Program-made: the position numbers and the translations under genes
Shown here: positions 37,151-45,846 of the stretch, in pieces
Position numbering within the stretch: position 1 is the first letter of the stretch
Layout of the letters: each line of letters begins with the position of its first letter
Source: Rhodobacterales bacterium 52_120_T64
GTDB taxonomy: Bacteria > Pseudomonadota > Alphaproteobacteria > Rhodobacterales > Rhodobacteraceae
Reading direction: 5' to 3'
Length of the DNA: 64,000 bases
Assembly (NCBI GenBank): GCA_002162875.1
Contig: MABA01000004.1
Location: forward strand, 310,001 to 374,000
Notes under the pieces: model-generated
Told to the model about the DNA's origin: nothing
Database searches by the model: none
Seen by the model: the letters and a program-made list of their open reading frames with translations, nothing else

Positions 37151-37179
37151 CCTCCCCTTTTATCGGGGAGGGGGATTTT
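37151..37179 (+). terminator. Attenuating hairpin after the TakP-like gene
   Basis: A 7-bp perfect stem (CCTCCCC/GGGGAGG, 37151-37157 with 37165-37171), extended by G residues, is followed by ATTTT. It sits inside the operon, 30 bases after the binding-protein stop. This matches the position of the stem-loop after dctP. Confidence 0.65.
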
Positions 37180-37230
37180 GGCGACACGTAGGATGATATC
37201 TACGGGCGTCTAACGAGGGAATTCTGCACA

Positions 37231-38124
37231 ATGGATTTTATAATTTGGGTGTTTACCAACATCGGCATGGGTTTTGTGAACCTGTTCTACGTTATTCTTC
37301 ACCCATCTGCGTGGCTCGATTGGTCCGATAAAACGGCGTTGGGGCATTTCATCTATTATGGTGCGTCGAAAGAGTTCTTCTTCGTTATTTTCGATATCTT
37401 CGTTGTAATAAGCGTCGTTGGCGCATTTTACAGAAAGTTTCTCTGGGCAATCGTCCGCGGATTTGAAGCATTTGCCAACACAGTTGGCCGCTTCTTCGCA
37501 TGGGCCTCGTTGTTCATGGTTATGCAGCAAATCATGATCGTATTTCTTCAACGGATTTTCAAAGTCGCCGAGATTTCAATCAGCCCGTTCGGCTATGCTT
37601 TTACCCGCGATCTAAGCTGGTATGGCGAGGAGTTGAAATTCTATAACGCAATGATCGTTTGTCTAGCCGCGTCCTACACGTTTGTGCAGGGCGGCCACGT
37701 GCGTGTTGACTTGTTTTATGCAGGAATGCGCCACCGCGCCAAGAAAGTTGTGGATATGTTCGGGTCGTTGTTCTTCGTCATTCCGTTCATGACAATTATC
37801 TGGATGTTTGGCTGGTTCTTCATGTGGCGTCATCTGGTGACGCCCAAAGTTAATGTCACCAAAACACTTTCACAAATGGATCGTTTATCACCGCACTTGA
37901 AATGGAATGTTGAAACCATTGGTTTCTCTCCAAACGGGTTCGACGGGTATTTCTTGTTCAAAATCTTGCTGATTAGTTTCGCAGGTATGATGTTCATTCA
38001 AGGTTTGACGTTCTTCTGGCGCTCCATGCTGGAATTTATCGAGGGCGAGGCCAGTGCACGTAAATATTTGCAACTGGACGAGTTGAACGACGAGACGGCT
38101 GAAGCAGCCGCCGCAGCACATTAA
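37231..38124 (+). CDS. TRAP transporter small permease, long form
   Basis: A 297-residue membrane protein with about five to six hydrophobic segments, beginning with an N-terminal helix (residues 4-25). Standard TRAP small subunits have about 160-190 residues and four helices, so this is a long form with extra N- and C-terminal parts. The DctQ core can be seen in YTFVQGGHVRVDLFY (about residues 149-163), the usual V-R-V-D motif. An ATG at 37231 follows CGAGGGAA. The large permease gene starts 15 bases after its stop. Confidence 0.85.
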   Translation: MDFIIWVFTNIGMGFVNLFYVILHPSAWLDWSDKTALGHFIYYGASKEFFFVIFDIFVVISVVGAFYRKFLWAIVRGFEAFANTVGRFFAWASLFMVMQQIMIVFLQRIFKVAEISISPFGYAFTRDLSWYGEELKFYNAMIVCLAASYTFVQGGHVRVDLFYAGMRHRAKKVVDMFGSLFFVIPFMTIIWMFGWFFMWRHLVTPKVNVTKTLSQMDRLSPHLKWNVETIGFSPNGFDGYFLFKILLISFAGMMFIQGLTFFWRSMLEFIEGEASARKYLQLDELNDETAEAAAAAH

Positions 38125-38139
38125 AGGTAGGATAATATA

Positions 38140-40497
38140 ATGCTCTTCGGACTAGATGGCGTCGAATTAGGCCTGATAATTGTGTTTGTCTGCCTTTTTG
38201 GCGGAATTATGTCGGGTTTTCCGGTGGCTTTTGCTATCGGTGGCGCCGCGACGATTTCTTTCGGTATTCTGGCATTGCTGGACAGTTCCGGTTTACTGAT
38301 GAAGGAGGTGCTGGACACCTCTAGCGGTGCCTACAATGATTTGTTGAACTCGGGAGTGGATCATAAGGTTATCTCGATCTTCAAGTATCCCGAATTACCG
38401 GTCTATATGGAACCGCTGTTTAGTGGCGGTTGGGAAACCGCGATGAACCGCAACATTTCGTTCATTGCCAACCGCATGAACGAGCGGGTTATTGCGGGGC
38501 AGTCGATTGAAACGCTGCTGGCGGTGGCGATGTTTGTTCTTATGGGCATTATGCTGGAGCGCTCCAAAATCGCTGAAGATTTGTTGACAACTATGGGCCG
38601 CGTGTTTGGCCCACTACCGGGCGGTTTGGCCGTGTCGGTTGTCGTGGTTGGTGCATTCCTCGCTGCCTCCACAGGTATTGTTGGCGCGACTGTGGTGACT
38701 ATGGGTCTGCTAACCTTGCCGACCATGCTACGCCATAACTATTCGCCGGAACTAGCGACAGGGGTTATTGCAGCGTCTGGAACACTTGGTCAGATTATTC
38801 CACCATCCATTGTGATTGTTCTGCTTGGCACTTTGGCGGGTGACATCTATTCCGCTGCTCAAGAAGGTCGCGCGGTCGAAGCTGGTTGTACTGATGCTTT
38901 GACCTATCTGGGGAAGGCTGCGGTTCTGTCTGTTGGTACGCTGTTTAAAGCAGCGCTGTTGCCTGGAATCATGCTGGCGTTCCTATATGCTGCCTATGCA
39001 TTCGGGTTTGCATTGTTGAACCCATCCAAAGCTCCGCCCATTCACGTGGAGGCCTCCACTGGCCCGCGTACAAGTCGCAACCATAAACTTCTTTGGCTGC
39101 TGGGTGTACCCACAGGTATCATCCTGTTTGCAATTACGGCTTCGTCGTTCAACATGGTTGGCAGTCAGAGCACATATGTTTCTACGGTTGCCAACATTGG
39201 TGTCCAAGCCGAGCTTCGCACTAATGTGGGCGAACAATGTCAGGCTTCGATGATCGAACTACATGGTCAAGAAGAATGGGATAAAGCGATAGCCGTCCAA
39301 GCGGAGATCGAGGCATCCGGTGCTGCGTTGAGTTCTGATGATCGTCGTCGCACACCTGAACAAATCGAAGAGGTTCGCGCGCAGGTTATTGCCGATGCCG
39401 CGCCTATCGGTTCCGGCCTAATCAAAATTCTGGTTCTGCTTGGGTTAATGCTGACAACAGCTTACGGCCTTGCCCCGAACGAGGAAAAACGTCCGCTTTA
39501 TATTGGGGGGGTTGGTATTGGTTTGTCGTTGTTGGTGGATATTCTGCTGCTTGGGCCGCAATCCTCATCTGGCGCAGTATTCTCGATGCAGGCAATACCG
39601 TTTGTTGTGATGTTCGTTGGCGTAAAAGTGGCCGCGAAGCGTCTGGCTGCGAATGATGTTCTGCGTGTTGTTTTCCCGCCGCTGATTTTGATCATCGCGG
39701 TTCTCGGCTCGATCCTTGGTGGCATTACCAACCCGACACCTGCTGCAGCGCTTGGCGCGGGCGGGGCGATCATGTTGGCGGCGTTCCGCAAGTTGCAGGA
39801 CGAGGGTGGCACTGGAAAGGTTATTCTGGTAACAGCTTTTGCCATGGTTCTGTTGTTGCTCGTTGGCATCAACTTTGACCTTCGCGCCAATATCTCCCAC
39901 GTGAAGTTTGAAAACTGGATGGCGATAATAGCGTCGCTAGTGTTCTTTCACGTTGCAATGGGCGGCCTGTTATTCGCATGCTGGACCTTGTGGAAATCAG
40001 CCGTGTTGACGCCTGTGGTGCGGGAAACCGCCAAAGTGACCTCGATGGTGTTTGCGATCCTTATCGGTTCACAAATGCTGAACCTCGTGATCATCTCGTT
40101 TGGTGGCGAGCACTACATCCAGTCCTTCCTGCGCAGTTTTGAACGCGAGTGGGTCGTCTTCCTGATTGTTATGGCGGTGCTGTTCTTCCTTGGTTTCGTG
40201 CTCGATTTCTTAGAAATCATCTATATCGTTATTCCCATTGTTGGTCCCGTTATTTACGGCGGCACCATGGATCCTAAATGGGTGACGATCATGATCGCGG
40301 TGAACCTGCAAACCAGCTTCCTGACCCCGCCGTTCGGCTTCGCGCTGTTCTACTTGCGCGGTGTGGCACCGGCGAGCGTGACAACTGCTCACATCTATCG
40401 TGGTGTGATCCCGTTTGTGCTTATTCAGGTATTCGGGTTGTTGCTGCTATGGTTCTTCCCAAGCGTAGTGACGATCATTCCAAACCTGCTGAACTGA
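38140..40497 (+). CDS. TRAP transporter large permease, extended form
   Basis: A 785-residue membrane protein, against about 430 for DctM. The DctM core is present in two parts: residues 1-300 with GFPVAFAIGGAATISFG, AASTGIVGATVVTMG and GTLGQIIPPSIVIVL, and residues about 650-785 with FLTPPFGFALFYLRG. Between them are extra helices and a charged, non-membrane stretch (about residues 365-425, rich in E, Q and R). An insertion near residues 50-100 also lengthens the first part. It is probably a known roseobacter variant, since the core motifs are intact. A strong terminator follows. Confidence 0.88.
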   Translation: MLFGLDGVELGLIIVFVCLFGGIMSGFPVAFAIGGAATISFGILALLDSSGLLMKEVLDTSSGAYNDLLNSGVDHKVISIFKYPELPVYMEPLFSGGWETAMNRNISFIANRMNERVIAGQSIETLLAVAMFVLMGIMLERSKIAEDLLTTMGRVFGPLPGGLAVSVVVVGAFLAASTGIVGATVVTMGLLTLPTMLRHNYSPELATGVIAASGTLGQIIPPSIVIVLLGTLAGDIYSAAQEGRAVEAGCTDALTYLGKAAVLSVGTLFKAALLPGIMLAFLYAAYAFGFALLNPSKAPPIHVEASTGPRTSRNHKLLWLLGVPTGIILFAITASSFNMVGSQSTYVSTVANIGVQAELRTNVGEQCQASMIELHGQEEWDKAIAVQAEIEASGAALSSDDRRRTPEQIEEVRAQVIADAAPIGSGLIKILVLLGLMLTTAYGLAPNEEKRPLYIGGVGIGLSLLVDILLLGPQSSSGAVFSMQAIPFVVMFVGVKVAAKRLAANDVLRVVFPPLILIIAVLGSILGGITNPTPAAALGAGGAIMLAAFRKLQDEGGTGKVILVTAFAMVLLLLVGINFDLRANISHVKFENWMAIIASLVFFHVAMGGLLFACWTLWKSAVLTPVVRETAKVTSMVFAILIGSQMLNLVIISFGGEHYIQSFLRSFEREWVVFLIVMAVLFFLGFVLDFLEIIYIVIPIVGPVIYGGTMDPKWVTIMIAVNLQTSFLTPPFGFALFYLRGVAPASVTTAHIYRGVIPFVLIQVFGLLLLWFFPSVVTIIPNLLN

Positions 40498-40514
40498 TCA
40501 CAACCTAGACAAAC

Positions 40515-40548
40515 AAAAACGCCTCGATTTTTATCGGGGCGTTTTTTT
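40515..40548 (+). terminator. Terminator after the second TRAP operon
   Basis: Stem AAACGCC (40517-40523) with GGCGTTT (40538-40544), continued by CGAT/ATCG after a T-G pair, TTTT loop, then a T run to 40548. It lies 18 bases after the permease stop. A-rich bases before it could also serve the convergent bpt. Confidence 0.88.
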
Positions 40549-40559
40549 ATGCGCGATCT

Positions 40560-41378
40560 TTATGTCTGTGGGGGAAGGTGGATCGCGGCGACTTGTTCCG
40601 CCACCGGGTCATTGCCCAACGGGTTTTCACCAACGTCGGTGATCATCTCGTCGGTTAACTCGTTCCAGATACCATCTTTGAAAACCTCTAACGGGCGGTA
40701 GCTCGCTTTGTAGTTCATCTTTTGGCTACCCGGCACCCAGAACCCTAGATAGACGTAAGGCAATCCTGCCTCGCGGGCCATGCTGATATGGTCAAGGATG
40801 ATAAACGCGCCCATGGATCGGTTCCTCAACGCAGGGTCAAAGAAGGAATAAACCATCGACAATCCGTCATGCAAAACATCCGTCAGACAGGCGGCTTTCA
40901 GAATTTTTTCGCCGTCATCGGCCGTTTCATAATATTCGATAACGCGGCTTTGCACTGGTGTCTCTTCGATCATGGCTGCAAATTCGTACATGTCCATGCC
41001 TGCCATACCGCCATCGGCGTGGCGCTCATTAAGGTAGCTTTCGAACAGCTCGTAATGTTCTTCGGTTGCCCAAGGGGCTTTGACTTCGCGGCTGAGATTC
41101 TTATTTCGCTTTAGAACACGCCGCTGGCTACGCGAGGGTTCAAACGCGGCGGAAACGACGCGCGCCGACATACAGGCCGAGCATCCGGGGCAGGTCGGGC
41201 GATACAACACATTTTGGGAGCGCCGAAAACCTTGCCCCGAAAGACTGTCGTTTAACGTTTTTGCGCCATCCCCGAATAACGCCGTAAACAGCTTACGCTC
41301 TACCTTGCCGCCAAGATAAGGGCAGGGTTGCGGGGCCGTCACATAAAACTGGGGCGCGGTAGGGAGCGTGTGGCGCAT
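40560..41378 (-). CDS. bpt: Aspartate/glutamate leucyltransferase
   Basis: A 272-residue protein of the arginyl/leucyl-tRNA-protein transferase family. The N-terminal part has [15 protein letters not shown] and the cysteine cluster [12 protein letters not shown]. The C-terminal part has [22 protein letters not shown], family-typical. Bpt adds leucine from leucyl-tRNA to proteins starting with Asp or Glu, marking them for ClpSAP degradation (N-degron pathway). It stands alone and convergent with the TRAP operon. Confusion with Ate-type arginyltransferase is possible, but length and bacterial context fit Bpt. Confidence 0.9.
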   Translation of the reverse strand: MRHTLPTAPQFYVTAPQPCPYLGGKVERKLFTALFGDGAKTLNDSLSGQGFRRSQNVLYRPTCPGCSACMSARVVSAAFEPSRSQRRVLKRNKNLSREVKAPWATEEHYELFESYLNERHADGGMAGMDMYEFAAMIEETPVQSRVIEYYETADDGEKILKAACLTDVLHDGLSMVYSFFDPALRNRSMGAFIILDHISMAREAGLPYVYLGFWVPGSQKMNYKASYRPLEVFKDGIWNELTDEMITDVGENPLGNDPVAEQVAAIHLPPQT

Positions 41379-41384
41379 AAATAC

Positions 41385-41421
41385 AAAAAATACCTTGTTA
41401 GGGTTCGGTTGACCCTAACAA
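41385..41421 (-). terminator. Terminator after the RDD gene
   Basis: A 10-bp perfect stem (TTGTTAGGGT at 41395-41404 with ACCCTAACAA at 41412-41421), 7-base loop, and on the minus strand GGTATTTTTT after it. It lies 23 bases after the RDD stop and just before the bpt start. Confidence 0.8.
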
Positions 41422-41444
41422 AGCACAGGTGGTATGGGCAATCG

Positions 41445-41900
41445 TTAATTTAGAGGGCGGTTAATCGCCGTTGTGCCAAGGATCATATCCTGAACGCTCT
41501 GTCCGTAACGACTTGTCAGGATCAGCACGATGCTAAGGATTTGCACGAAGAAGAAGCCCGTACCGATGGTGAAAATCAGTGTGTGAGCTATCGCAAGGCC
41601 AGTGCTAAACTTCTGGCCATCCTTGTCGCGAAACTCGATTCCGACCATCCGCATACCCCATGTGGAGGATTTGGAAGCAATGGTGGAGATGCGGTAAATC
41701 AAACCGACGACCAGCCAAATGAACGGGAAAATGAAGAACCCCAATCCAACAGTTAATATGCTGATAAGAAAAGCTATCCCAAAGGCAATTATTCCATCGA
41801 AAACCCAAGCCACAAGACGGCGAGACGGGACTTTGTCATAGAACTGGCTGTCCATCTCTGGATCTGGCAGGCCTGTGTAGGCGGCGTCATAATATGTCAT
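41445..41900 (-). CDS. RDD family membrane protein
   Basis: A 151-residue protein with the RDD pattern: SRRLVAWVFDGIIAF with the Arg and Asp, then helices at about 30-50, 55-75 and 105-130. The WGMRMVGIEFRDKDGQ strand typical of the family is present. RDD proteins are small integral membrane proteins, some linked to ion exchange, but most have no known role. It lies 51 bases after the DUF2852 gene and is probably in one operon with it, downstream of two operator palindromes. A GC-rich hairpin lies between the two. Confidence 0.85.
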   Translation of the reverse strand: MTYYDAAYTGLPDPEMDSQFYDKVPSRRLVAWVFDGIIAFGIAFLISILTVGLGFFIFPFIWLVVGLIYRISTIASKSSTWGMRMVGIEFRDKDGQKFSTGLAIAHTLIFTIGTGFFFVQILSIVLILTSRYGQSVQDMILGTTAINRPLN

Positions 41901-41924
41901 TTTATCTCCACTGTATAAAGTAAG

Positions 41925-41942
41925 CCCCCGCCTGCGCGGGGG
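41925..41942 (-). other. Intercistronic hairpin between DUF2852 and RDD genes
   Basis: CCCCCGC (41925-41931) pairs with GCGGGGG (41936-41942) around a 4-base loop. There is no T run, so it is more likely an mRNA-stability element than a terminator. Confidence 0.5.
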
Positions 41943-41951
41943 AGAATCGTT

Positions 41952-42380
41952 TTAGGCCGGTGCCTGTGTCGGGTTACCCGGGTATCCAGACGGCTGTTCA
42001 GTCGTTGGTTCAGGCGTTACATCCTTTGCGTTCTGCTCGCGCATGAACTGGTCGAACTCGACGCGGTCCTTGGAGGCACGCAGGTTGCCTAGGAAATTCT
42101 GGAATGCGTTCTGTTCGTCTTCCAGACGTTTGATTGTTTCATCACGGTATGCGTCAAACGCTGTGTTACCGGTAGAGAAACTGTGGCGTCCACGGCGGTG
42201 CCACTGACCGCGCTTGCAATTTTTGCCCATTCGATTAGTTCCGATCATGTAAAAGAGGATGACGAGGCCAACTGGCCACAGAAAGATAAATCCAAGGATC
42301 ATTGTTGCGATCCAGGCTTTCGTCCCGTGTTCGTCCAGCTTGTCCCGTGCTTGTTCAAGGAGGTGCGCCGGAGAGTTCAT
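41952..42380 (-). CDS. DUF2852 family membrane protein
   Basis: A 142-residue protein with one to two hydrophobic segments (about residues 21-45: WIATMILGFIFLWPVGLVILFYMI). A basic stretch with GKNCKRGQWHRRGRH follows, then a helical tail (SFSTGNTAFDAYRDETIKRLEDEQNAF) and a Pro/Thr-rich end. This layout fits the DUF2852 family of alphaproteobacteria. The ATG at 42380 has AAGGAA 9 bases upstream. Two near-identical palindromes lie upstream, between it and tetR, and probably control it. Function is unknown. Confidence 0.75.
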   Translation of the reverse strand: MNSPAHLLEQARDKLDEHGTKAWIATMILGFIFLWPVGLVILFYMIGTNRMGKNCKRGQWHRRGRHSFSTGNTAFDAYRDETIKRLEDEQNAFQNFLGNLRASKDRVEFDQFMREQNAKDVTPEPTTEQPSGYPGNPTQAPA

Positions 42381-42396
42381 GTCTGTGTTCCTTTCA

Positions 42397-42415
42397 ATGT
42401 AAATGTTGTTCACAT
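42397..42415. promoter_or_regulatory. Operator-like palindrome, proximal
   Basis: ATGTAAATGTTGTTCACAT is a near-perfect inverted repeat (one mismatch per arm) and begins 17 bases before the DUF2852 start. It matches the distal palindrome at 42465-42485 in sequence and spacing. Confidence 0.6.
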
Positions 42416-42464
42416 TAACATATTTGGGAGGTCTTACCAAAATCACAAGGGGTAGGGCTGAAAA

Positions 42465-42485
42465 AATGTAAATGATTTTTACATT
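42465..42485. promoter_or_regulatory. Operator-like palindrome, distal
   Basis: AATGTAAA-TGATT-TTTACATT is a perfect 8-bp inverted repeat with a 5-base spacer. It lies 5 bases after the tetR stop and 85 bases before DUF2852. Two such sites next to a TetR gene suggest its binding sites. Confidence 0.65.
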
Positions 42486-42490
42486 ATTAG

Positions 42491-43117
42491 CTATTTAGGT
42501 AATAAACCTAGGCCACGAAGGTAAATTCCGACACCGGATTCCAGCAATTCTTCCGGCGAGAAGGGCGCACGGCCCCCGGGTTCACCACGTGCAAACAGTT
42601 CAACAACGCCGTGGGACATCGCCCAGATGTGATGGCTGACCATCGTTGCAGGTGGACGTTGGCTGGGCGGCAGATGTTCGAACAACTTCTCCGCAGCTTG
42701 TGTTTGCACAGCCATAGCGCGGTTAGCGACCATATTTAATTCATAGTTACCGGCGACGGAAACACCTGATTCAAACATCGCAATATAGTGGCCTGCGTGT
42801 TTGCGAGCGAAGGACAGGTATGCACGCCCCACAGCTTCGAATGCCTCCATCGGGTTGGGATTACCGCGGTCAAAGGCGGCCTCCATCTGTTCGGCGAACA
42901 GAACATATCCTTGGCGCGCGACCTCCGCAATCAGGTCTTCACGGCCCTTGAAATGGCGATAGGGTGCGGCGGCGCTGACCCCTGCAAGGCGGGCAGCCTC
43001 GGCCAAGGTAAACCCGGTTGGTCCCTTTTCCTCGATCAGGGAGAGGGTGGCCTCTACCAAGGCTTGCTTCAGGTTACCATGGTGGTAACCTTTGCGTTCT
43101 GGAGACTGTTTATTCAT
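42491..43117 (-). CDS. TetR family transcriptional regulator
   Basis: A 208-residue TetR repressor. The N-terminal helix-turn-helix (about residues 10-58) reads HHGNLKQALVEATLSLIEEKG...TLAEAARLAGVSAAAPYRHF, the standard family core. The C-terminal domain has a WHG-type ligand region (VSHHIWAMSHGVVELF). It lies directly upstream of the DUF2852-RDD pair, with two matching palindromes in between. It therefore probably represses those genes. Ligand is unknown. It follows ppk2 by 40 bases. Confidence 0.9.
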   Translation of the reverse strand: MNKQSPERKGYHHGNLKQALVEATLSLIEEKGPTGFTLAEAARLAGVSAAAPYRHFKGREDLIAEVARQGYVLFAEQMEAAFDRGNPNPMEAFEAVGRAYLSFARKHAGHYIAMFESGVSVAGNYELNMVANRAMAVQTQAAEKLFEHLPPSQRPPATMVSHHIWAMSHGVVELFARGEPGGRAPFSPEELLESGVGIYLRGLGLLPK

Positions 43118-43157
43118 TGAATATACATAGCCTTGAAGCGCTGCGGGAACAAGGTTG

Positions 43158-44036
43158 TCAACTGCGCTCTAGGCCCATGATCGCTGGAGTGCCGCATATT
43201 TCAGGGTCTGGCACGGTAATAATATCGTGGTCTTTGCCGTCATAATCCAATTTAGCTAACACCAACCGCATCGCGGCAATCCGCGCCCGGCGTTTATCAT
43301 CGGACCGAATGACATTCCAGGGCGAGGTTTCGGTGTCTGTCTCTGTAAACATCCGTTCAATCGCGATCGAATATTCATCCCACAGCTCCAACCCTTTTAC
43401 GTCGAACACTGACAATTTCCACTGCTTTAACGGATCGGACTCGCGGGCCAGAAGGCGGCGTAGCTGCTCTGCTCGGCCAACGGTTAACCAGATCTTAATC
43501 AGAGTGATGCCATCCTCAACCAACATATCCTCGAAACCGGGGGCCTGATTGTAGAAATGTTGGTTTTGTTCGGGTGTACAAAACCCGAATACGGGTTCTA
43601 TAACAGCGCGGTTGTACCAAGATCTGTCAAAAAAAACTAATTCGCCCGCGCTGGGTAAATGTTGCACGTAACGTTGGAAATACCATTGGGAACTTTCGCG
43701 TGGTGTTGGTTTAGCAAGTGCCACCACGCGTGCGCCACGGGGGTTAAGGTTTTCGCCGAAGCGATAGATTGTACCGCCTTTGCCCGCGCCATCACGCCCC
43801 TCAAATACAATAGCGATACGCTGGCCTGTATTGTTTATCCAAGATTGCAACTTCACCATTTCAATCTGCAAAGCATCGTAAAGGGTGTTGTATTCCTCGC
43901 TATCCATCCGTTTCTTGTAGGGAAAGTTGGGTGCTAGGATATCGTTTTTCTTACCTTTCTTGATTGCCTTGTGGACTTTTTTCGGAGCACCGGATTCATA
44001 ATATTTGGTAATGGCACCGTCAAATGGCTTTGTCAT
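43158..44036 (-). CDS. ppk2: Polyphosphate kinase 2
   Basis: A 292-residue PPK2 of the class that phosphorylates nucleoside diphosphates with polyphosphate. Walker A is [12 protein letters not shown] (about residues 78-89), and the lid and Walker B-like parts are in [19 protein letters not shown] and W-L-T-V. The PRGARVVAL and [16 protein letters not shown] segments are typical. Length fits a single-domain enzyme. Its start overlaps the metA stop by 4 bases (ATGA). Confidence 0.94.
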   Translation of the reverse strand: MTKPFDGAITKYYESGAPKKVHKAIKKGKKNDILAPNFPYKKRMDSEEYNTLYDALQIEMVKLQSWINNTGQRIAIVFEGRDGAGKGGTIYRFGENLNPRGARVVALAKPTPRESSQWYFQRYVQHLPSAGELVFFDRSWYNRAVIEPVFGFCTPEQNQHFYNQAPGFEDMLVEDGITLIKIWLTVGRAEQLRRLLARESDPLKQWKLSVFDVKGLELWDEYSIAIERMFTETDTETSPWNVIRSDDKRRARIAAMRLVLAKLDYDGKDHDIITVPDPEICGTPAIMGLERS

Positions 44037-44962
44037 TTAGAATCCCCTTCGAGGATTTTCTCGACATTAATATTCGTCGTCTGGTAAATTTCGTTGATCC
44101 AGTTTCCATAAAGAAGATGCGCGTGGCTGCGCCAGCGGTTTTCGGGTTCTAGGTTCGGATCGTCGTTGGGGTAGTAGTTTTTCGGAACATTAATCTTAGC
44201 CCCCTTAGATACATCCCGGTCAAATTCTTCTTTTAGCGTACCTCGATCATACTCTAGGTGGTTGAAAATATAGAGGGCGCGATTTTGCTTATCCTCGATC
44301 AGACACGGTCCAACTTCGTCCGAGTTCATCAGGATAGCGAGGCCTTCGTGCTTTGCAGTGTCCTCCTCGCGGACCTCGGTCCAGCGACTGACAGGTACGA
44401 CAAAATCGTCTGAAAATCCCCTTAGATAAGGCGAGGTCGGGGCAAGGTTTCTATGTCGAAAACAGCCGAAGGCTTTGTGGTCGATAGTGTGCTTGGGTAC
44501 GCCGTGGAAGTGGTAGATCATTGCCATACCACCCCAGCAAACCCCGAACGTGGACAGGACATTGGTTTGTGTCCAATCGAACACCTCCTGCATTTCACGC
44601 CAATATGAAACCTCCTCGAACGGCATGTGCTCGATAGGTGCGCCGGTGATAATAAGACCGTCAAATTTCTCGTTCTTCACGTCTTGGAAGGAACGGTAGA
44701 AAGCCTCCATATGCTTGGGGGAGGTGTTCTTGGCCACGTGTTCAGTCATGCGGATCAAAGTCAATTCGATCTGCAACGGAGTGGCCCCGATTAGTCGGGC
44801 GAATTGGGTTTCCGTCTGTTCCTTTTTTGGCATCAAATTCAGCAGGCCAATTTTTAGCGGACGAACATCTTGCCGGTCAGCGGTGGTATCATCCATCACC
44901 ATCACACCCTCGGACTTGAGGATGTTATATGCGGGCAGATTTGAATGAACGCGAATGGGCAT
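44033..44962 (-). CDS. metA: Homoserine O-acyltransferase (MetA type)
   Basis: A 309-residue MetA. The acyl-acceptor cysteine is Cys142 in [10 protein letters not shown], and the His-Glu pair lies in [11 protein letters not shown] (about His235, Glu237). The N-terminal [20 protein letters not shown] is typical. It acylates homoserine at the start of methionine synthesis; succinyl versus acetyl donor choice cannot be settled by eye. Its ATG overlaps the stop of the upstream P-loop gene (TGATG). It lies in the run EamA, P-loop, metA, ppk2, tetR on one strand. Confidence 0.93.
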   Translation of the reverse strand: MPIRVHSNLPAYNILKSEGVMVMDDTTADRQDVRPLKIGLLNLMPKKEQTETQFARLIGATPLQIELTLIRMTEHVAKNTSPKHMEAFYRSFQDVKNEKFDGLIITGAPIEHMPFEEVSYWREMQEVFDWTQTNVLSTFGVCWGGMAMIYHFHGVPKHTIDHKAFGCFRHRNLAPTSPYLRGFSDDFVVPVSRWTEVREEDTAKHEGLAILMNSDEVGPCLIEDKQNRALYIFNHLEYDRGTLKEEFDRDVSKGAKINVPKNYYPNDDPNLEPENRWRSHAHLLYGNWINEIYQTTNINVEKILEGDSK

Positions 44963-45828
44963 CAGATGTTCCGGTCTATGGCTTTGGCAATTAATGCGGT
45001 GAAATCTTGGGCGTCGCGAATGTCGCGTACCTCGTTGGCCTCGATGGTTACGCCCCAATTTTTAGCCATCGCGGCATAGACAGGTAGGCGGTGCTGTAAC
45101 AGTTCGGCGTAGCCCCAGCGAATGAAATCATCGGGATCGACTTCGAACTCGTTTACCCCGCGCTCTGATAAATATTCTGCCCATTTGGTGCGCAAGAAGT
45201 CTTCGCTGTAGTACATTGGTTTCGGGGCGGCCGAGAAGCGACGCAGAAGCTCTTCTGTATGGTCATCCGAACCTCTGATCCATACGGGCAGAACTGCGTC
45301 TGACAAGGCCGTCAGAACAGGATCGGCTGCGTCATTCGGGTCAACCACTTCGCAGATTGAACCAGACGTATCGGATATGAAATGTTCGTAGCCGTAAATA
45401 TCCAATGCTTTGTGAACAAACAAACCGGTGTCTTGCGTCGCTGCCATCTCTGCAATGCGATGCTGGCGTTGACGGTTAACGTAATCCTCGAACGGTATGC
45501 CGTCTTTGCCCGCGTCACCCGGCTTGCCGAGATAGCTGGATAGGGGGGCGAGGTTTTCGAATGAGATGTTTGAAGCGATATAGATGGAATCCGAGCGCAA
45601 CAGGTTGCGAAGGAAGGGGTTCCGCATTGCTTCGCGTTTGAAATTGTCAACGATGTGTTCGCCCATATAACGCGTGCCGATACGAAAATCGACGGAGTAG
45701 TGGAACCAGTTTCCACCTTCTCGCAGCATGTTGGACAAATAGGTCTTCCCTAAACCGGACATGCCAATCAGGGCTACACGTTTGTGTGCGGCGGCGTTCC
45801 AGTCGCTGGCGGTTGAATAGATCATCAT
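44962..45828 (-). CDS. P-loop NTPase of unknown function, metA-linked
   Basis: A 288-residue protein whose N-terminus reads [20 protein letters not shown], a clear Walker A (GMSGLGKT). It continues [20 protein letters not shown]. No Walker B or kinase lid of a named family was identified, though shikimate-kinase-like folds are possible. An ATPase or kinase acting on an unknown substrate is likely. It overlaps metA by one base and lies 18 bases after the EamA permease gene, so it is cotranscribed with them. Function is not assigned. Confidence 0.8.
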   Translation of the reverse strand: MMIYSTASDWNAAAHKRVALIGMSGLGKTYLSNMLREGGNWFHYSVDFRIGTRYMGEHIVDNFKREAMRNPFLRNLLRSDSIYIASNISFENLAPLSSYLGKPGDAGKDGIPFEDYVNRQRQHRIAEMAATQDTGLFVHKALDIYGYEHFISDTSGSICEVVDPNDAADPVLTALSDAVLPVWIRGSDDHTEELLRRFSAAPKPMYYSEDFLRTKWAEYLSERGVNEFEVDPDDFIRWGYAELLQHRLPVYAAMAKNWGVTIEANEVRDIRDAQDFTALIAKAIDRNI

Positions 45829-45846
45829 TGAGTCCTCGGTGTATCG

